Both the position numbers and the translations under genes were made by a program. The notes under the pieces are model-generated. The model saw nothing but the letters and a program-made list of their open reading frames with translations, had not been told where the DNA came from and did not search any database. From Cacajao melanocephalus (Eukaryota > Chordata > Mammalia > Primates > Pitheciidae), in the NCBI GenBank assembly GCA_963573385.1, contig CAUYLG010039408.1:41858-105857 (forward strand): a stretch of DNA of 64,000 bases, read 5' to 3'. Shown piece by piece: positions 12,496 through 23,130 of the stretch. The stretch's first letter is position 1, and each line of letters opens with the position of its first letter.

Positions 12496-12757
12496 CAGAC
12501 ACCACATGTTCTCACTTACAGGCGGGAGCTGAACAATAAGAACACATGAACACAGGAAGGAGAACATCACACACCGGGGCCTGTGGGGGTTGGGGGGTTG
12601 GGGGGTTAGGGGAGAGATGGCATTAGGAGAAATACCTAAAGGAGATGATGGGTTGATGGGCGCAGCAAATCACCACGGCACATGTATACCTGTGTCACAA
12701 ATCTGCACTTTCTGCACATGTACCCTAGAACTTCAAGTATAATAATAACAAAACCAA
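12496..12757 (+). mobile_element. L1 3' UTR, 5'-truncated primate L1 (L1PA/L1PB type)
   Basis: Follows the primate L1 3' UTR: 'ccacatgttctcacttaca', 'gaacacatgaacacaggaagg', a G-rich tract at 12583-12613, 'catgtataccTgtgtcac' and 'gtaccctagaacttcaagtataataata'. Probable target-site duplications of about 13-14 bp are seen at 12482-12495 and 12757-12770 (one mismatch). That makes it an ordinary target-primed, severely 5'-truncated insertion of about 260 bp. It lies between copy B' and segment B of the local duplication. Confidence 0.9.
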
Positions 12758-12869
12758 AAAACACCAACTGAAAAACACGATAGTGGTTATGACAAGGCTA
12801 AGTTCAAGGCGATATATTGTTTGTAGGAAGAAAAAATTACCCAATCTTAAGGGAAGATTTGCCTGAGGA

Positions 12870-13195
12870 ATTCATGTGTAAGCAACAACTAGAAGTGTGT
12901 GAGACTCATATCCAGGTGAAGAAGGAGGTGATGGTGGTTTCAGGAGGAGAAACAGCATGTGCAAAAGCACAGCGAAAGATGAGATGAAATCTAGTGCTTA
13001 AATCTACCTAGAAACCATTCAATATGACTGCAGCATAGAATTTCAGGGCATATGGCAGAAAAGGCATATTAGGCTCAATAAGGCAAGCAATACATGGGCC
13101 TATGACCCTTATAAATCATGTTAAAGAGTTCGAACTTATATAAGGGACTGTTGGCCCCACTGACGTATTTTTTCCAGTAAACAACATAATCAGAT
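12870..13195 (-). mobile_element. L2 LINE remnant
   Basis: Antisense L2: 'gaggagaaacagcatgtgcaaaagcac' matches the antisense of the 'gcctttgcacttgctgttccctctgcc' region. The stretch near 13085-13145 ('aagcaatacatggg...catgttaaagagttcgaacttat') matches the neighbouring internal part. Segment B of the local duplication (12928-13025) lies inside it. Confidence 0.6.
12928..13025 (+). repeat. Local duplication, source or partner segment B
   Basis: A 98-bp segment repeated at 12062-12159 at about 94% identity without gaps. It falls inside an antisense L2 that would show far higher divergence between independent copies, so the match is a local copy and not two L2 insertions. Confidence 0.9.
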
Positions 13196-13200
13196 TTTTG

Positions 13201-13330
13201 ATACTGAGAAATCATATGAACCCTCTGAAATTTAGTTTCTTTATCCACAAAGTAGAAATAGTGTCATATATCCTGTTTACCTCATTAGATTCCTGCAAAC
13301 ATCAAATAATATATGCTAAAATCTAGCAAA
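13201..13330 (+). repeat. MIR SINE fragment
   Basis: 'accctctgaaatttagtttctttatccacaaagtagaaatagt...tacctcattagat' follows the MIR order of 'acctctctgagcctcagtttcctcatctgtaaaatgggaataat...tacctcatagg'. Confidence 0.6.
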
Positions 13331-13704
13331 CTCTAATATACAAATAATCTTACATTGCATAACATTTACTTAATATTGGAACTATTTTCTGTAGGAGGTG
13401 ATAGATTGTACTACATATGACAATAAATAGTAAAGCACAACTCATATCAGTTATTAGCAAATCATTAAAAGATATGTGAAGAAACCTAACTATTAGGGTA
13501 AAAATTTATGAGATGGAATTTATAAATGTTGGCAATAACTTTTAATTAATCTTTTATTATACTGTTCCTCTTATTGGGAGTTGAAGAGATTATTGGTCAT
13601 GCTTCTTGCTGCCCAACATTTTTTAAGGAAACTGCCCGACAGTTTCAGGAATAGGAACCCTGCCCTTTAGACGTCTACAGAAGAAGCTCTCTCCCTCTGC
13701 CTGC

Positions 13705-13865
13705 TTTGGGGTCAACATGTGATCTATCAGCATGTGATCCATTGGCAAATGATCTGATAGCACCTGATACCTCAGACTGTAATCTATCAGAGTGTGAGCC
13801 ATCATGTGTGATTCCTCAGTGTGGGATCTTTCAAAGTGTAATCTGCCAACACGTGACCTAAGCTT
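13705..13865. repeat. Degenerate minisatellite, unit about 14-17 bp
   Basis: About ten consecutive diverged units of the form 'catgtgatctatcag' (for example at 13715, 13730, 13745, 13777, 13793, 13808, 13823, 13840). Each has a TG/TGTGATC-like core followed by a C-x-TCA tail. The last unit contains the palindrome CACGTG. The minus-strand open frame over it (13623-13805) shows the echo as repeated Asp-His-Met-Leu. No known transposon family explains it. Confidence 0.75.
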
Positions 13866-14280
13866 TGCCGATCAGGTGCACTGATATGAGATGTGAGCTT
13901 GGAATGCCGTGGCTTGAAGAAGGAGATACCAGGCAGAAATAGTTCTGGCCAGAATGGCAGGGAGATGTTCTGTTCTCTGAGGGCATGGGGTCTGAAGTCC
14001 TAGGGGTAGCAGCCTGTGCCCAGCTTCTCTATGGTGAGGTGTTGGACTCATGCACAGAAGCAGAGACATTAAGGTTACTTGTGGGAATGCCAGGCAATGT
14101 ACTCTGTGAGTCGTTCCTGCTTGTATGGCATTTAAGCTGAGTTATATGTCCTTTGGAAAGATTGTGGGGGTAACTAATATCAGTAAATATGTTCCTTTTC
14201 TCTTCCCACAAATGAAAGTGGATTCTGTTGTTTACAAGTAAAAATCCTGACTGATATATGTGTCAAAATAAAACTATGAT
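13866..14280. other. Possible old LTR end, family not identified
   Basis: A relatively GC-rich stretch ending in 'gtggattctgttgtttacaag...aaaaatcctgactgatat'. This resembles the 3' ends of old MaLR-type LTRs, where similar text precedes the terminal CA. No 5' end was located. Open frames of 60-65 codons on the minus strand have no protein-like features. Confidence 0.3.
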
Positions 14281-14604
14281 TTTCATCTTAAGGTGGCAAC
14301 CTTTTTTTTACTGCTTTATTGTACTTGGGAACCAGGGCACAAAAGCCATGAGGATGAGTGTATAAATTTGGAACAAAAGAGGGGAAAGAAATGGATTCCA
14401 ATACTCCGTCTTCAAAGTGAACTAAAAAAAATTTAAAATGAATAACCCCAAAAATTATATATAACTTGTCAGCACAATTTCTCATTTGATCCTTGAACCA
14501 GCATCTACAGAACTCTGTAGATGAACTTCCACAGAAGTTTGTTTGTAAAGCTCTACTCTATGACATTCTCAGTAAAGTTTTACAGTGATTAAACATGCAA
14601 GCTT

Positions 14605-14800
14605 TTTATGAGTTCTGGGTCCAGATTGTTGCTCCTTAAGCTACTGTGTGACTTTGAAAACAGTATTTAATCTTTGTGAGCACCTGTCTCTCTTGTAAAA
14701 TAAAATAAAATATCCAGTGAAAGAGTATATTCAACACACTTAGTACTATGCTTGGCCAAAGACAGACCTTTAATAGTTGCTAATACTGTTACCTATTAAA
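14605..14800 (+). repeat. MIR SINE
   Basis: A fairly long MIR in sense: 'tctgggtccagatt', 'ctactgtgtgactttgaaaacagtatttaatctttgtgagc', 'tcttgtaaaataaaat', 'cacttagtactatgcttggcc' and 'taatagttgctaat'. All are in MIR order from core to tail. Confidence 0.75.
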
Positions 14801-17344
14801 AGAAAACATTTACTTGAGCTTGAAAAATATTTCAAGGCTGGGACAGGAATAGTGGGTACTAGTATTCAGGTTTTTTAAACTGCTGGTGGACGTGCTATAT
14901 CAGAAGGTCTTAAAAACTTGAAGAAAACAAAGACCAGTCTAGGATAAAGAAATATATTCTATTTAATCTTCATGTTTGAAGTCGGAGGCAGAAAGGATTA
15001 ATGGGGGTTCAGCTTCTACTTCAAACAGTTTCCATCCCTTTTGCTGGTTGCAAGGGATTGTAAACAACCTCAATTTCTCCTCTGTATACATCTTCTTCTT
15101 CCTTCTTTCCTCTGTGTTATGCATTTATGTTTCTTTGTTTGTGTGTGCACATATACCAGTATTTCTGTGTTAAAAGAATTCAAAATGAGAATAGTTGCAT
15201 TAATTTTACAATAGTTAAAGGAACTGGCTTTATTGGTTCCCTTCTTTATTTTTCTGCATTCTAGCCTTCTCTCTTTAGTTTTGAAATATAGGAGTACTAG
15301 GTAGCCTCTGCAGCTAGCTTGATTCTTTACTCACTGAAAACACAGCTAGTGTTTTTTTCAGTCCGATACGAGGGATCCAAAAGTTGTTAGAAATAAACAA
15401 AAGAATATTCATAGCCTCCTGAAAATAGCTAGTTTATTTTTTATTTTTTTTTTGGATTTATCCTTTTTACTTCCTTCCTTTTAGATTCTCTTCTTCTTTT
15501 TACTCCATTTCCGAATTGACTAGCTTCTTGGTAGCCTATATATTATATACAATGACTTACTAAATTACTGGAGTAATATCAACATACTTGCATACATCAT
15601 TTATCTTTTTTTCTACGGTGCACATGTCTCAAACAGAATACAATTATAGCTTAATGCTGAGTGGGAAATAAGCAGTGCTTATGTATTGAGGACTTGAGTA
15701 TAAGCCTGAGTAACTATTACTACTGATAGAAAAAAAAAAGCCAAACGAACTTTAAAAACCATCACCATTCATCAATTTTTAAATTTTATCTCATGTTTAA
15801 ACATTTATTTGCTTCAAATGAATAATTAAAGTCAGTCCCATCTCCCCCAAACCAAAATTAAGTAGCATTGAAATTCCTTTTCATAGAGAGATATACTACA
15901 AAATGGGGTATTTGGAAAGATACAGACACTGTTTGCAACTATAAAAACAAGATCAAAACATTTAGATGCCCTTTCTCCACTTCAGTAGGACAGCAACTAC
16001 ACAAGGCTATTCTCTGGAGTAATGATCTTGCCTCCTTCCAAAGGCTTTTTTATCCTATATTCAGGAGGTCAAATGCAGTCTTCAGCTGCACAGAGCTCCA
16101 CTCCTATTAATTTAAAATGGGGGCTCCAGAGGTTCACATTCAGCAAAATCTGTCCCTTAAGAGGTAAGCTTTACCAATCTCCCATTTGAAGAAAAAAAAG
16201 AGCATTTATCTTTGGGAAAAAATAACTTCTTAAGTTATCTATCTATTCCCTAATAAGAAATAAAGAAAAGCTTAAGACGTAAGTTAATAAAATATCCTTT
16301 TTATTAAGCAGAGTTCACTTTATTTTCATGTTTTGGCAACACTGTTTTAGAGGATTTGCATGGGGGACTCTGGAATTGTTATTTTATCATTATATTATCA
16401 TTTTGTTAAGCTATCTGGCAAACTGAAAAGGTTATTTACCCTATGGCTTTTTTTTTTTTTTTTTAAATGTTGAGCATTCATTGAAAAGAATGAAAGAAAT
16501 CTGGTTGAAGATGCAGGTGCACTAATAAATGGGTGGTCTTTGGATTCCAGTATTTATGTGTACTGTGGCAAAGCTGAACAGAAACCTAAATGTTATACAT
16601 ACCAAGTGGTACAACAAGAACATCTGTGTTGGGGGGATTGAACTGGCATGGCTAACACCTACAGTGCCAGGTGCAAAGGAAATTTCAATACAGCTTGAGT
16701 AATCTTGACTGCTAGCATCTGCCTGCATCAGATTATCTCCTATGTTCCTAGTCCACCACTATGCATTAGAGTATTTATATGATACATCTGGTGGAGCAAT
16801 GGCCAAGCAAGAAGTAGGGATGCCTCCGTTACTGGGGGCAAATGCCTGACTCTTTAACGCAATACAAAGGCAAGCAGGAATTCATTTCAGGCCCACAGGC
16901 AGCCAGCCAACTCTTCAAGACTAATTAGCAGATAGCACTCCAGTGTGATGGTTGCTTTGTCCTTTCAGTTTAGTTACATATCTATGCGCATAATCTGGAG
17001 ACATTTAACTTTGCAGTTTAAAATCCTACTTCTAAATATCATTGCCAGGAAAATAACAGCGTTTTAATATGTTGCCAGAATCACAACAGAGCTTTAATGT
17101 GACTTGGCTCAATCCAAAGTCTCAACGTACATCTGATTTTCAGAATGAATCACTGTGGTGGGGTGAGAATGGTGGAGATCATCAATCCATTAGTCTCCAC
17201 AACATCAAGTCTCACACGTCCAACAACACAAGGATTATGCCCCTCTCTTCAAATCTTTCTCACCTCAAGAGATTATTGTATCACCAAATGCAGAGAAAAT
17301 CAATGGGCATTGCTTCAGCAGCCCACCATCTAAGAATCTACATA
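14801..17344. other. No gene or nameable repeat seen
   Basis: Open frames of 65-80 codons without known features. The interval has pyrimidine runs (15425-15500) and a T-run at 16448-16464. The stretch 16600-17330 is less AT-rich than its surroundings and is not repeat-like by eye. The 144-codon frame at 17069-17503 starts here and ends inside an L2, so it is not credible as a gene. Confidence 0.5.
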
Positions 17345-18360
17345 AACCAGCACCTACCTTTCCTCTCTGCTTCTTGTTACCATAGATGTATGACACCTCT
17401 GTTTTTGTATTTATACAGCAAACCCATCCCTTCCTGCTTTATATACCCACCTTTCTCTGATTTTTGTATGCACTCCCCCCTCCACTGTATCCTTGCCATC
17501 TGAATATATTAATCCACTTGCAATTCTCTTCTTCAAAGAATACCTCTGTAAATGTTATGTTCCGCTGCGACTACAACCTTTCCCAGGTGAAGGTATTCTT
17601 TCACAATCAAACATCTTTATAGGTTTCTTCACTGTGTTCTCCTCCTACTCACACCTCAATCTATTCAAATCTGGCTCCTTTCCCCAACATTTTATGAAAC
17701 TGTATCATTTTAATTTTATAGGTCCCATCTCTCCATGCTGCTAAAATCAAAAGACTTTATCATCCTAATAGCTATTGCTGCAGTATTTGAAATGTGTGTC
17801 CATTACTTCCTCATGAAGTCTCTTTCCTTAGCCTCTGCTATGTGATATTTACACTGATGTTTTGTGATATTTACTCCCAAGTTTTGTGTTCCTCTACATC
17901 TCTGGACACTTACTCCTATTCTTCTTTGCCCTCCCTTTTCACTGTACTTGAAAATTAAAGGATGTAATTATGCAAGGCTTTGTCCTGAGTCATCTTTTCA
18001 CTATGCCTTTTCCTTAGAAATTCTCATTCACCAGTACGACTTCGATTGCCATCATCTTACATATGAGCTACACAGTTTAATCTCCAGCTTAGAGTAAATC
18101 TGTTTTCTAAACTTCAAGCCCTAGCATCAAATCATTCATTTGACATCTGAATTTGAATGCTCATAAATACTCCAAATCTAATACTTCCTAGTCTAACTCA
18201 ACGTCCTCATAGCCCCAAAATACTTTTTTTTTCCTAAAGTAACTAGTCCTTGCAAATTTCACTACCATCCATCTAACTGATTAAGCTAGATAATTCACCA
18301 TTTTTGACACCTCTGTTTTGCTTCTTTTCCAAATCGATCAATGACTAAGTATTGCCAATT
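17345..18360 (+). mobile_element. L2 LINE, first part of a split copy
   Basis: Decayed L2 in sense. Text near 18090-18200 ('tctccagcttagag...tttgacatctgaatttgaatgctcataaat') and near 18300-18360 ('ttttgacacctctg...tcaatgactaagtattgcc') corresponds to the L2 reverse-transcriptase coding strand. The copy breaks off at about 18360 and resumes at about 19436. Several open frames on the plus strand here (77-83 codons) are fragments of this dead ORF. Confidence 0.6.
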
Positions 18361-18895
18361 AACTTAAAAAAATTAAACATTTTACATGACTATGTACATC
18401 ATAAAAAATGGGAACAATGTCCTTTCATCATCACTTCTAATTCTTGGGCATCTTCCTTTACACAGAGGTAACATTAATTATGAAATATATTCAAATTTTT
18501 ATTAATTCTTATATATGTACCAGTTCAATTTGAAACATACCACTTTTGTATATCAATTTTTATGAAAAAAATTGTAACACACTCTAAAATTTGATTTATT
18601 CAGGCAAAAACATGTCCTGGAAAGCTATTTTTGTATATACATCAATTTGATTCATTTTAATTAATGCCCAAAATAACACAGTATATATATCCCTCTGTTA
18701 GAGTTTCTTCTATTTAAAGTTGGGCTTTCTCATTTTTTTCTGTTACAGTGCTGCAATGAATATATTCAAGCATGGTTCCTTATATGAGTGATTCTTGAGA
18801 TAGAGAAATAAAGATTGAAAAGATATTGCCAGATTATATTCCCAAGTGGTACTGGGAGGAAATTCTCCATGAATTTGTCACTTTTCTTTGTGTCT
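18361..18895 (-). mobile_element. L1 LINE 3' region (old L1M-type), first part, nested in L2
   Basis: Antisense L1 3' UTR/ORF2 end: 'ttgatttattcaggcaaaaacatgtcctggaaagct', 'gtgctgcaatgaatat' and 'agatattgccagattatattcccaagtgg' are characteristic of old L1 3' ends in complement. It splits the L2, and an LTR-like segment interrupts it in turn. It continues at about 19300. Confidence 0.65.
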
Positions 18896-19299
18896 GGCAA
18901 GCAAAGCGTTGTCTATCATTTATTCCATACTATCTTTTAAAAAGACGTAGAGTGAACAGCCTTGGAAGATAACGTGTCTCCCTGTAGAGCAAGGGGAAGG
19001 CATGGTAACTCTTAAGTGTAACAGTATTTCTCCTAAGCTCAGAGTTCTCCTATGATGCAAACCATTGCAGAGGCAGGTGTTATCTGGCCCCCTTAGTGTT
19101 GTCCTGTGGGAACTGGGGCTTGAGGAACTAGTGAAAAAAAGCTGATTATTCTGGTTGCTGCTACTGCTATGAATAATAAACTAAATTTATCTCTGGCCCA
19201 GGATTTTCGTGCCTTCCACCGGTGTTCACAGAACTGTGGTGATGGTGGTACAGTTTACACTCTCATCATACAAGTACAAACAAGATCAGCTTTCTCACA
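18896..19299. mobile_element. LTR-like segment nested in the L1, family not identified
   Basis: About 400 bp of different composition that interrupts the L1. It contains GC-richer text at 19070-19130 and a 'gaataataaacta' possible polyadenylation context at 19169-19182, followed by 'ggcccaggattttcgtgccttccaccggtgttcaca'. The size, position and layout suggest a solo LTR of an ERVL-like family. I could not confirm terminal TG...CA or target duplications. Confidence 0.35.
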
Positions 19300-19435
19300 T
19301 TATAGCCAATAATTGATAGTAATAAATGGTCCTTTTTTATTTCCAATAAAACAAAAAAGGCATTTTAGTTTGCATTTCCCTAGTTATTAGTACAGTGAGG
19401 TTGTACATGTTGCATTCTCACTTTCCTTCTTCCTC
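19300..19435 (-). mobile_element. L1 LINE 3' region, second part
   Basis: 'agccaataattgatagtaataaatggtcc...ttagtttgcatttccctagttattagtacagtgaggttg' continues the antisense L1 from the left side. The phrase 'tttgcatttccctgattactagtgaggttgagcat' is diagnostic of antisense L1 ORF2 3' ends. Confidence 0.65.
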
Positions 19436-19786
19436 TTTTTGTCTTGCCATTTGCCTCTTTTCAAGTACTCCTTACACTTTGACTCTTGCTCATCTGACGC
19501 CACCATCCTAGTTCAAAGTAGCTGCACTTACTTCCTAACTGGTCTTCCCACGTCTACTCAGCCTCCCTCAGATGCAGATATGATCAGATGGCTTCCTTGC
19601 TTAAAAACATTTGGTCTTTCCAATTGCCCTTAGGATAAAATTGGAAACTTCTGACCTGGCCTCCATGCCCTGAATAGTCTCGTCTCTAGCTCTATTTGTT
19701 GCCACTCCCTTGTCTTCATTTCCAACTCACATTTAGATTTTCACTTTCTCGTGTGTGGTACACTCTTTCTCCTTTCGGAGATTTAC
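19436..19786 (+). mobile_element. L2 LINE, second part of the split copy
   Basis: Resumes the L2 coding strand where 18360 left off: 'gccaccatcctagttcaaagtagctgc...cctaactggtctt', then 'gatcagatggcttccttgcttaaaaacatttgg...ccaattgcccttaggataaaattggaaactt' and 'cctggcctccatgccctgaatagtct'. Continuity across a gap of about 1.07 kb shows that the L1-plus-LTR block was inserted into a pre-existing L2. Confidence 0.8.
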
Positions 19787-19810
19787 AAAAAAAAAAAAAA
19801 AAAAAAAAAA
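19787..19810. repeat. Poly(A) run, 24 bp
   Basis: Uninterrupted A-run directly after the L2 text. L2 elements do not end in poly(A), so this may be a slippage tract or the tail of an unrecognised retroposon. The sequence to its left is L2, which argues against a simple retrocopy. Confidence 0.9.
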
Positions 19811-20929
19811 TTCTATGTACTATCTCAAATTAATGTTTTATAATAAAGAAATTGTTACCCTTTAAGGTTTAAGAAATAAGGGGCAAAAATATGTTTTGGT
19901 TGTAAATTTCAATAGAAAGAAAAGAAAAAGTTTAGGAAGAAAATATATACATATATATTATAAGGCACTTATTTCTGGATAATGGGATAAACGCATTTTC
20001 TTACTTTAGTTATTTTAATTTTCTCTATTCTTTCTTCAACAAACATATTTTGTTCTACTAATTAGAAAAAATAATCTGAAAAAACTGCTTTCGTTGGTCT
20101 CTATCCTGCTCTCTTCTGTGACATAATTACAGCAAAGCAAGTAATGAAGTTTCAAACACAGTGGCTAATTTTACCCACAAAAAGGTAACACAATTTCAAA
20201 AGTACCAAGAGAAAATTAAATGCCCAAACAGCTTCTTTGTCATCATCTAAGCTAATTTCAAATGAATAACACTAAGGGAATACAGTACTGAATTGAGAGG
20301 AATGTCCAATGCCTGCCTCACTAGTTTTAGAGTCAGAGTCACACAGCACTGTCCCGACTTTCATTCACTCCTCTCTATATCTCCTGCTCCTTGGCTTCTC
20401 CTCCCACTTAACATTTAATAAGCACCGTCTATGTGCGGTGAAGTGAAAGTCCAAGTAGTTCATGGTGAAGCAGAGTAGTTGATCTGTAAGTACCTAGACT
20501 CATCATGACGGCAAATGATAAGACCAATGCATGAACGCAATGATTATGATTGGAGGCAGCAGCTGAGTGGACTCTTCCTGGTGGCTGAGAGAGGCAGTAC
20601 CATTTCTCATACAGAATAAACAGGAAAAATATGGCAATGTAGGGCAAATATAAACAATCCCATAAGAAAGGAACCTGTGATATAGGCATGCATATTTGTC
20701 AAGGTGATTAATGATGAACCTGGGAGAAAATTAAGGTTTTTGAGCCATATTATTCTCAAGGGTAAAACAGAGATAATATATTTATAAAGTGCCCCACAAA
20801 GTGCAGGACGCTTTGCATAAATATTATTAGGCATAAATATTCATTCTTCTTCTTCTGTCTCTTACAGGTATATTCCCTTTCAAATTTCATAAGTCTATGT
20901 CATGCAGATGTATTCCAAATAATAATAAA
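19811..20929. other. No gene seen; possible MIR piece near 20755-20835
   Basis: AT-rich. Two overlapping minus-strand open frames (20429-20834) lack known domains. Text at 20765-20830 ('cagagataatatatttataaagtgcc...gcaggacgctttgcata') vaguely resembles a MIR tail but is too diverged to call. Confidence 0.4.
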
Positions 20930-21165
20930 GATGGTATTAATAGTGAAAATAACCACTAATATATAGTAAGTACAATTAGTATACAAGTGTTTTACATGTT
21001 TTATCTCATTTAATCTTCAGTAACTCTCATAAGATGGCTACTGGTGTTATCCTCATTTTGCGGACGAGGAAACTTAGACACAGTTAAGTACATGGCCTAA
21101 TAAATTAATGGCTGAGGTAGGATTTGTAATCAACCATTGTGATTTAGGATTTGAGCTCCAAGATT
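20930..21165 (+). repeat. MIR SINE
   Basis: 'tacaagtgttttacatgttttatctcatttaatcttcagtaactctcataagatggctactggtgttatcctcattttgcggacgaggaaacttagacacagttaagtacatgg' in pieces follows the MIR tail closely, ending in 'ggatttgagctcc'. It is one of the better-preserved MIRs here. Confidence 0.8.
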
Positions 21166-21883
21166 ATAACAGTAACAATAACTACAAGTGTAATTACTAA
21201 CCAGTGTTACTTCTTTGTGCAATGAAATTATATGTAAATGGAAAAAACAAGATTTGAAAGATATGCATTTTATTCACAAAAGTCAAACATTTAAAATATT
21301 ACTTATTGATACAATGTTAAGCATGTTTCTCTCTGTATGTTTGCCTCTGTGTATATATGGCCTGGATATTGTTTCTTTATACAGATGAATTCACAACTAG
21401 TTACAAAACTCTTACTATATGTCAATGTTTGTTTAGAACCTAAAAGAGCTGAAAAAAAGCAGATAACATTCTTGCCTTCCTGGAGTTTACTGCCTAATGA
21501 GTATAACCAATTTAAAACAAAAACTAAGATACACAATTGCAAACTATAACAAATGCCATTAAGGAAATAATATGAAGGTGTTATAAAATAGAAGAAGAAG
21601 AAGACATTACTTAAAATTTTTCTACTTTAACTTTTTAATCTGGACAGAAGTTGCAGATAAGGAATATGGTTAGAGAAGAAATACAATTCCACTGGTAAAC
21701 ATGAGTCAATGTTACTCAACTCTCAGCCATGTCTAAGACTTTTTTGGATTTTCAAGGTCACACTAGTGTACTGTTGTATGTCATGAGTAATACATTTGGT
21801 TTAAATATTATTATGAACTGAAATTATAGAATAAAAATGTGACTGTGAAAATGCACATAGCAAGTTCCCTCTTTTATCAATGT
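21166..21883. other. No gene or nameable repeat seen
   Basis: AT-rich. Overlapping opposite-strand frames at 21303-21549 (79 and 70 codons) have no known features. A short (GAA)n run lies near 21593-21604. Confidence 0.5.
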
Positions 21884-21922
21884 ATATGTGTATGTGTGGG
21901 TGGGGAGGGAGGTGTGTGTGTG
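21884..21922. repeat. (TG)n/G-rich simple repeat
   Basis: Alternating TATGTG, then GTGGGTGGGGAGGGAGG, then (GT)n. It is an imperfect purine-pyrimidine alternating tract. Confidence 0.85.
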
Positions 21923-22600
21923 TTCTTAAAATAAAGGATTTATGCCAATATATTGGTAACCATTGTCATTGGTAGATGGAATTATGAATGATTTTTTGTT
22001 TCTTTCCAACAGTCTATAATCTCTATTTTCTATACAGTTTAAGAGTTTTTATGTAGTACATTGAATAAGAAAAATGCACACATATATAGTTTTTAAAGTT
22101 CTTCTGAACCTGTAAGCTAGTATCTCATTTCATCTCACACATTGAATGAAAATGTATATGGATTGAGAAAGCCACTCCATTCCTTATAATCTGGCCTTCA
22201 CATCAAATGACAAGAAAAAGGGCCAGAGAGTCTAGTCTCTAAGGAGCGCCTAGACATTGAATGTATCTAAAGCAGATGCCTAAGTATTCTAAAGTCCTAT
22301 TTAGATATTAAAATTTTAAAGTGAGAATAATTCAGTTTATTTATAAGTAATATCATCTTTTTTAGTAATAATGTTTATAATTGACCAATTGTTCACTAAT
22401 TTCCTCTACCTTAATTTGAATTTAATGTTTGAACTTTTGCCTGCCTCCTCGATACTTGGATTTTTTTCCTAGACTCCATATCTCTGAAGCTAGTACCTTA
22501 TTCCAGTTGCAATCTCTGTATCTCTGTAATTTCACTTTTCTCATGTTTATTAACATTAACGAAAAAAAAATCATCATAAATATTCTTGGTTGTTTATCTG
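21923..22600. other. No gene or nameable repeat seen
   Basis: AT-rich. The 67-codon plus frame at 22429-22632 is hydrophobic by composition only. Confidence 0.5.
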
Positions 22601-23130
22601 GACCAGTGTTGTCAACTATTCTAAAGCTCTAAGACCACTGCAAACTTTTGAAATGAGTAATTATATCAGGTTTATACAAAAGTCATATGCTGACCAGGTA
22701 CATAGGAAATTAAAAAAGAAAACCTATTTAGAACATACATGAGAACAACAACAGACCTCAAAACACGCTAAAAGTGACATGCAAGTAAAAAAAACATCAT
22801 TCTTCCACATATAGACCTGGATGAATATTTTCCACATGGAGCTTAAACAATCTAATCCCTTATTCCTTCCCTGTGAGGTCACCATGGGCTTAAAGAATGG
22901 ACTGATTCTTGATAGAAAATTATGCTCTCCTCAAGACAGCTGACTCTCCATATTTTTCACTTTTTATCTTTTTCTTTCTTTGTCCATTGAAGTTTAGGTG
23001 GTGGCACTCTATTGCGTCTGAATCCAGGGTCTTGCCCATACTTTTGTAATAATAAATGCCTTTGTAAATAAACCCTTCTTAAGTTATCCTACTTGGGTGT
23101 TTGTTTCCTAGTAGGATCATTACTAAAATG
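22601..23130 (+). other. Possible LTR or retroposon 3' end, family not identified
   Basis: The stretch 23040-23110 carries 'gtaataataaatgcctttgtaaataaaccc' (two AATAAA-type signals) followed by 'ttgggtgtttgtttcctagtagg', a layout typical of an LTR R-U5 region. The upstream limit is not visible. This is a weak structural guess only. Confidence 0.25.

Noticed and set aside
13705..13865. Array of transcription-factor sites
   Set aside because: The units are too diverged to assign a factor; kept only as a minisatellite.
17069..17503. Longest open frame in the window (144 codons, plus strand)
   Set aside because: It runs from unassigned DNA into the L2 remnant, shows no domain or coding bias, and has no start or splice context.
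20429..20834. Two overlapping minus-strand frames as one split gene
   Set aside because: No shared family, no conserved motif, and both are explained by chance in AT-rich DNA.
22601..23130. Definite LTR
   Set aside because: Only the AATAAA and T/G-rich end are suggestive. No 5' end, terminal TG/CA or target duplication could be placed, so it is given low confidence.
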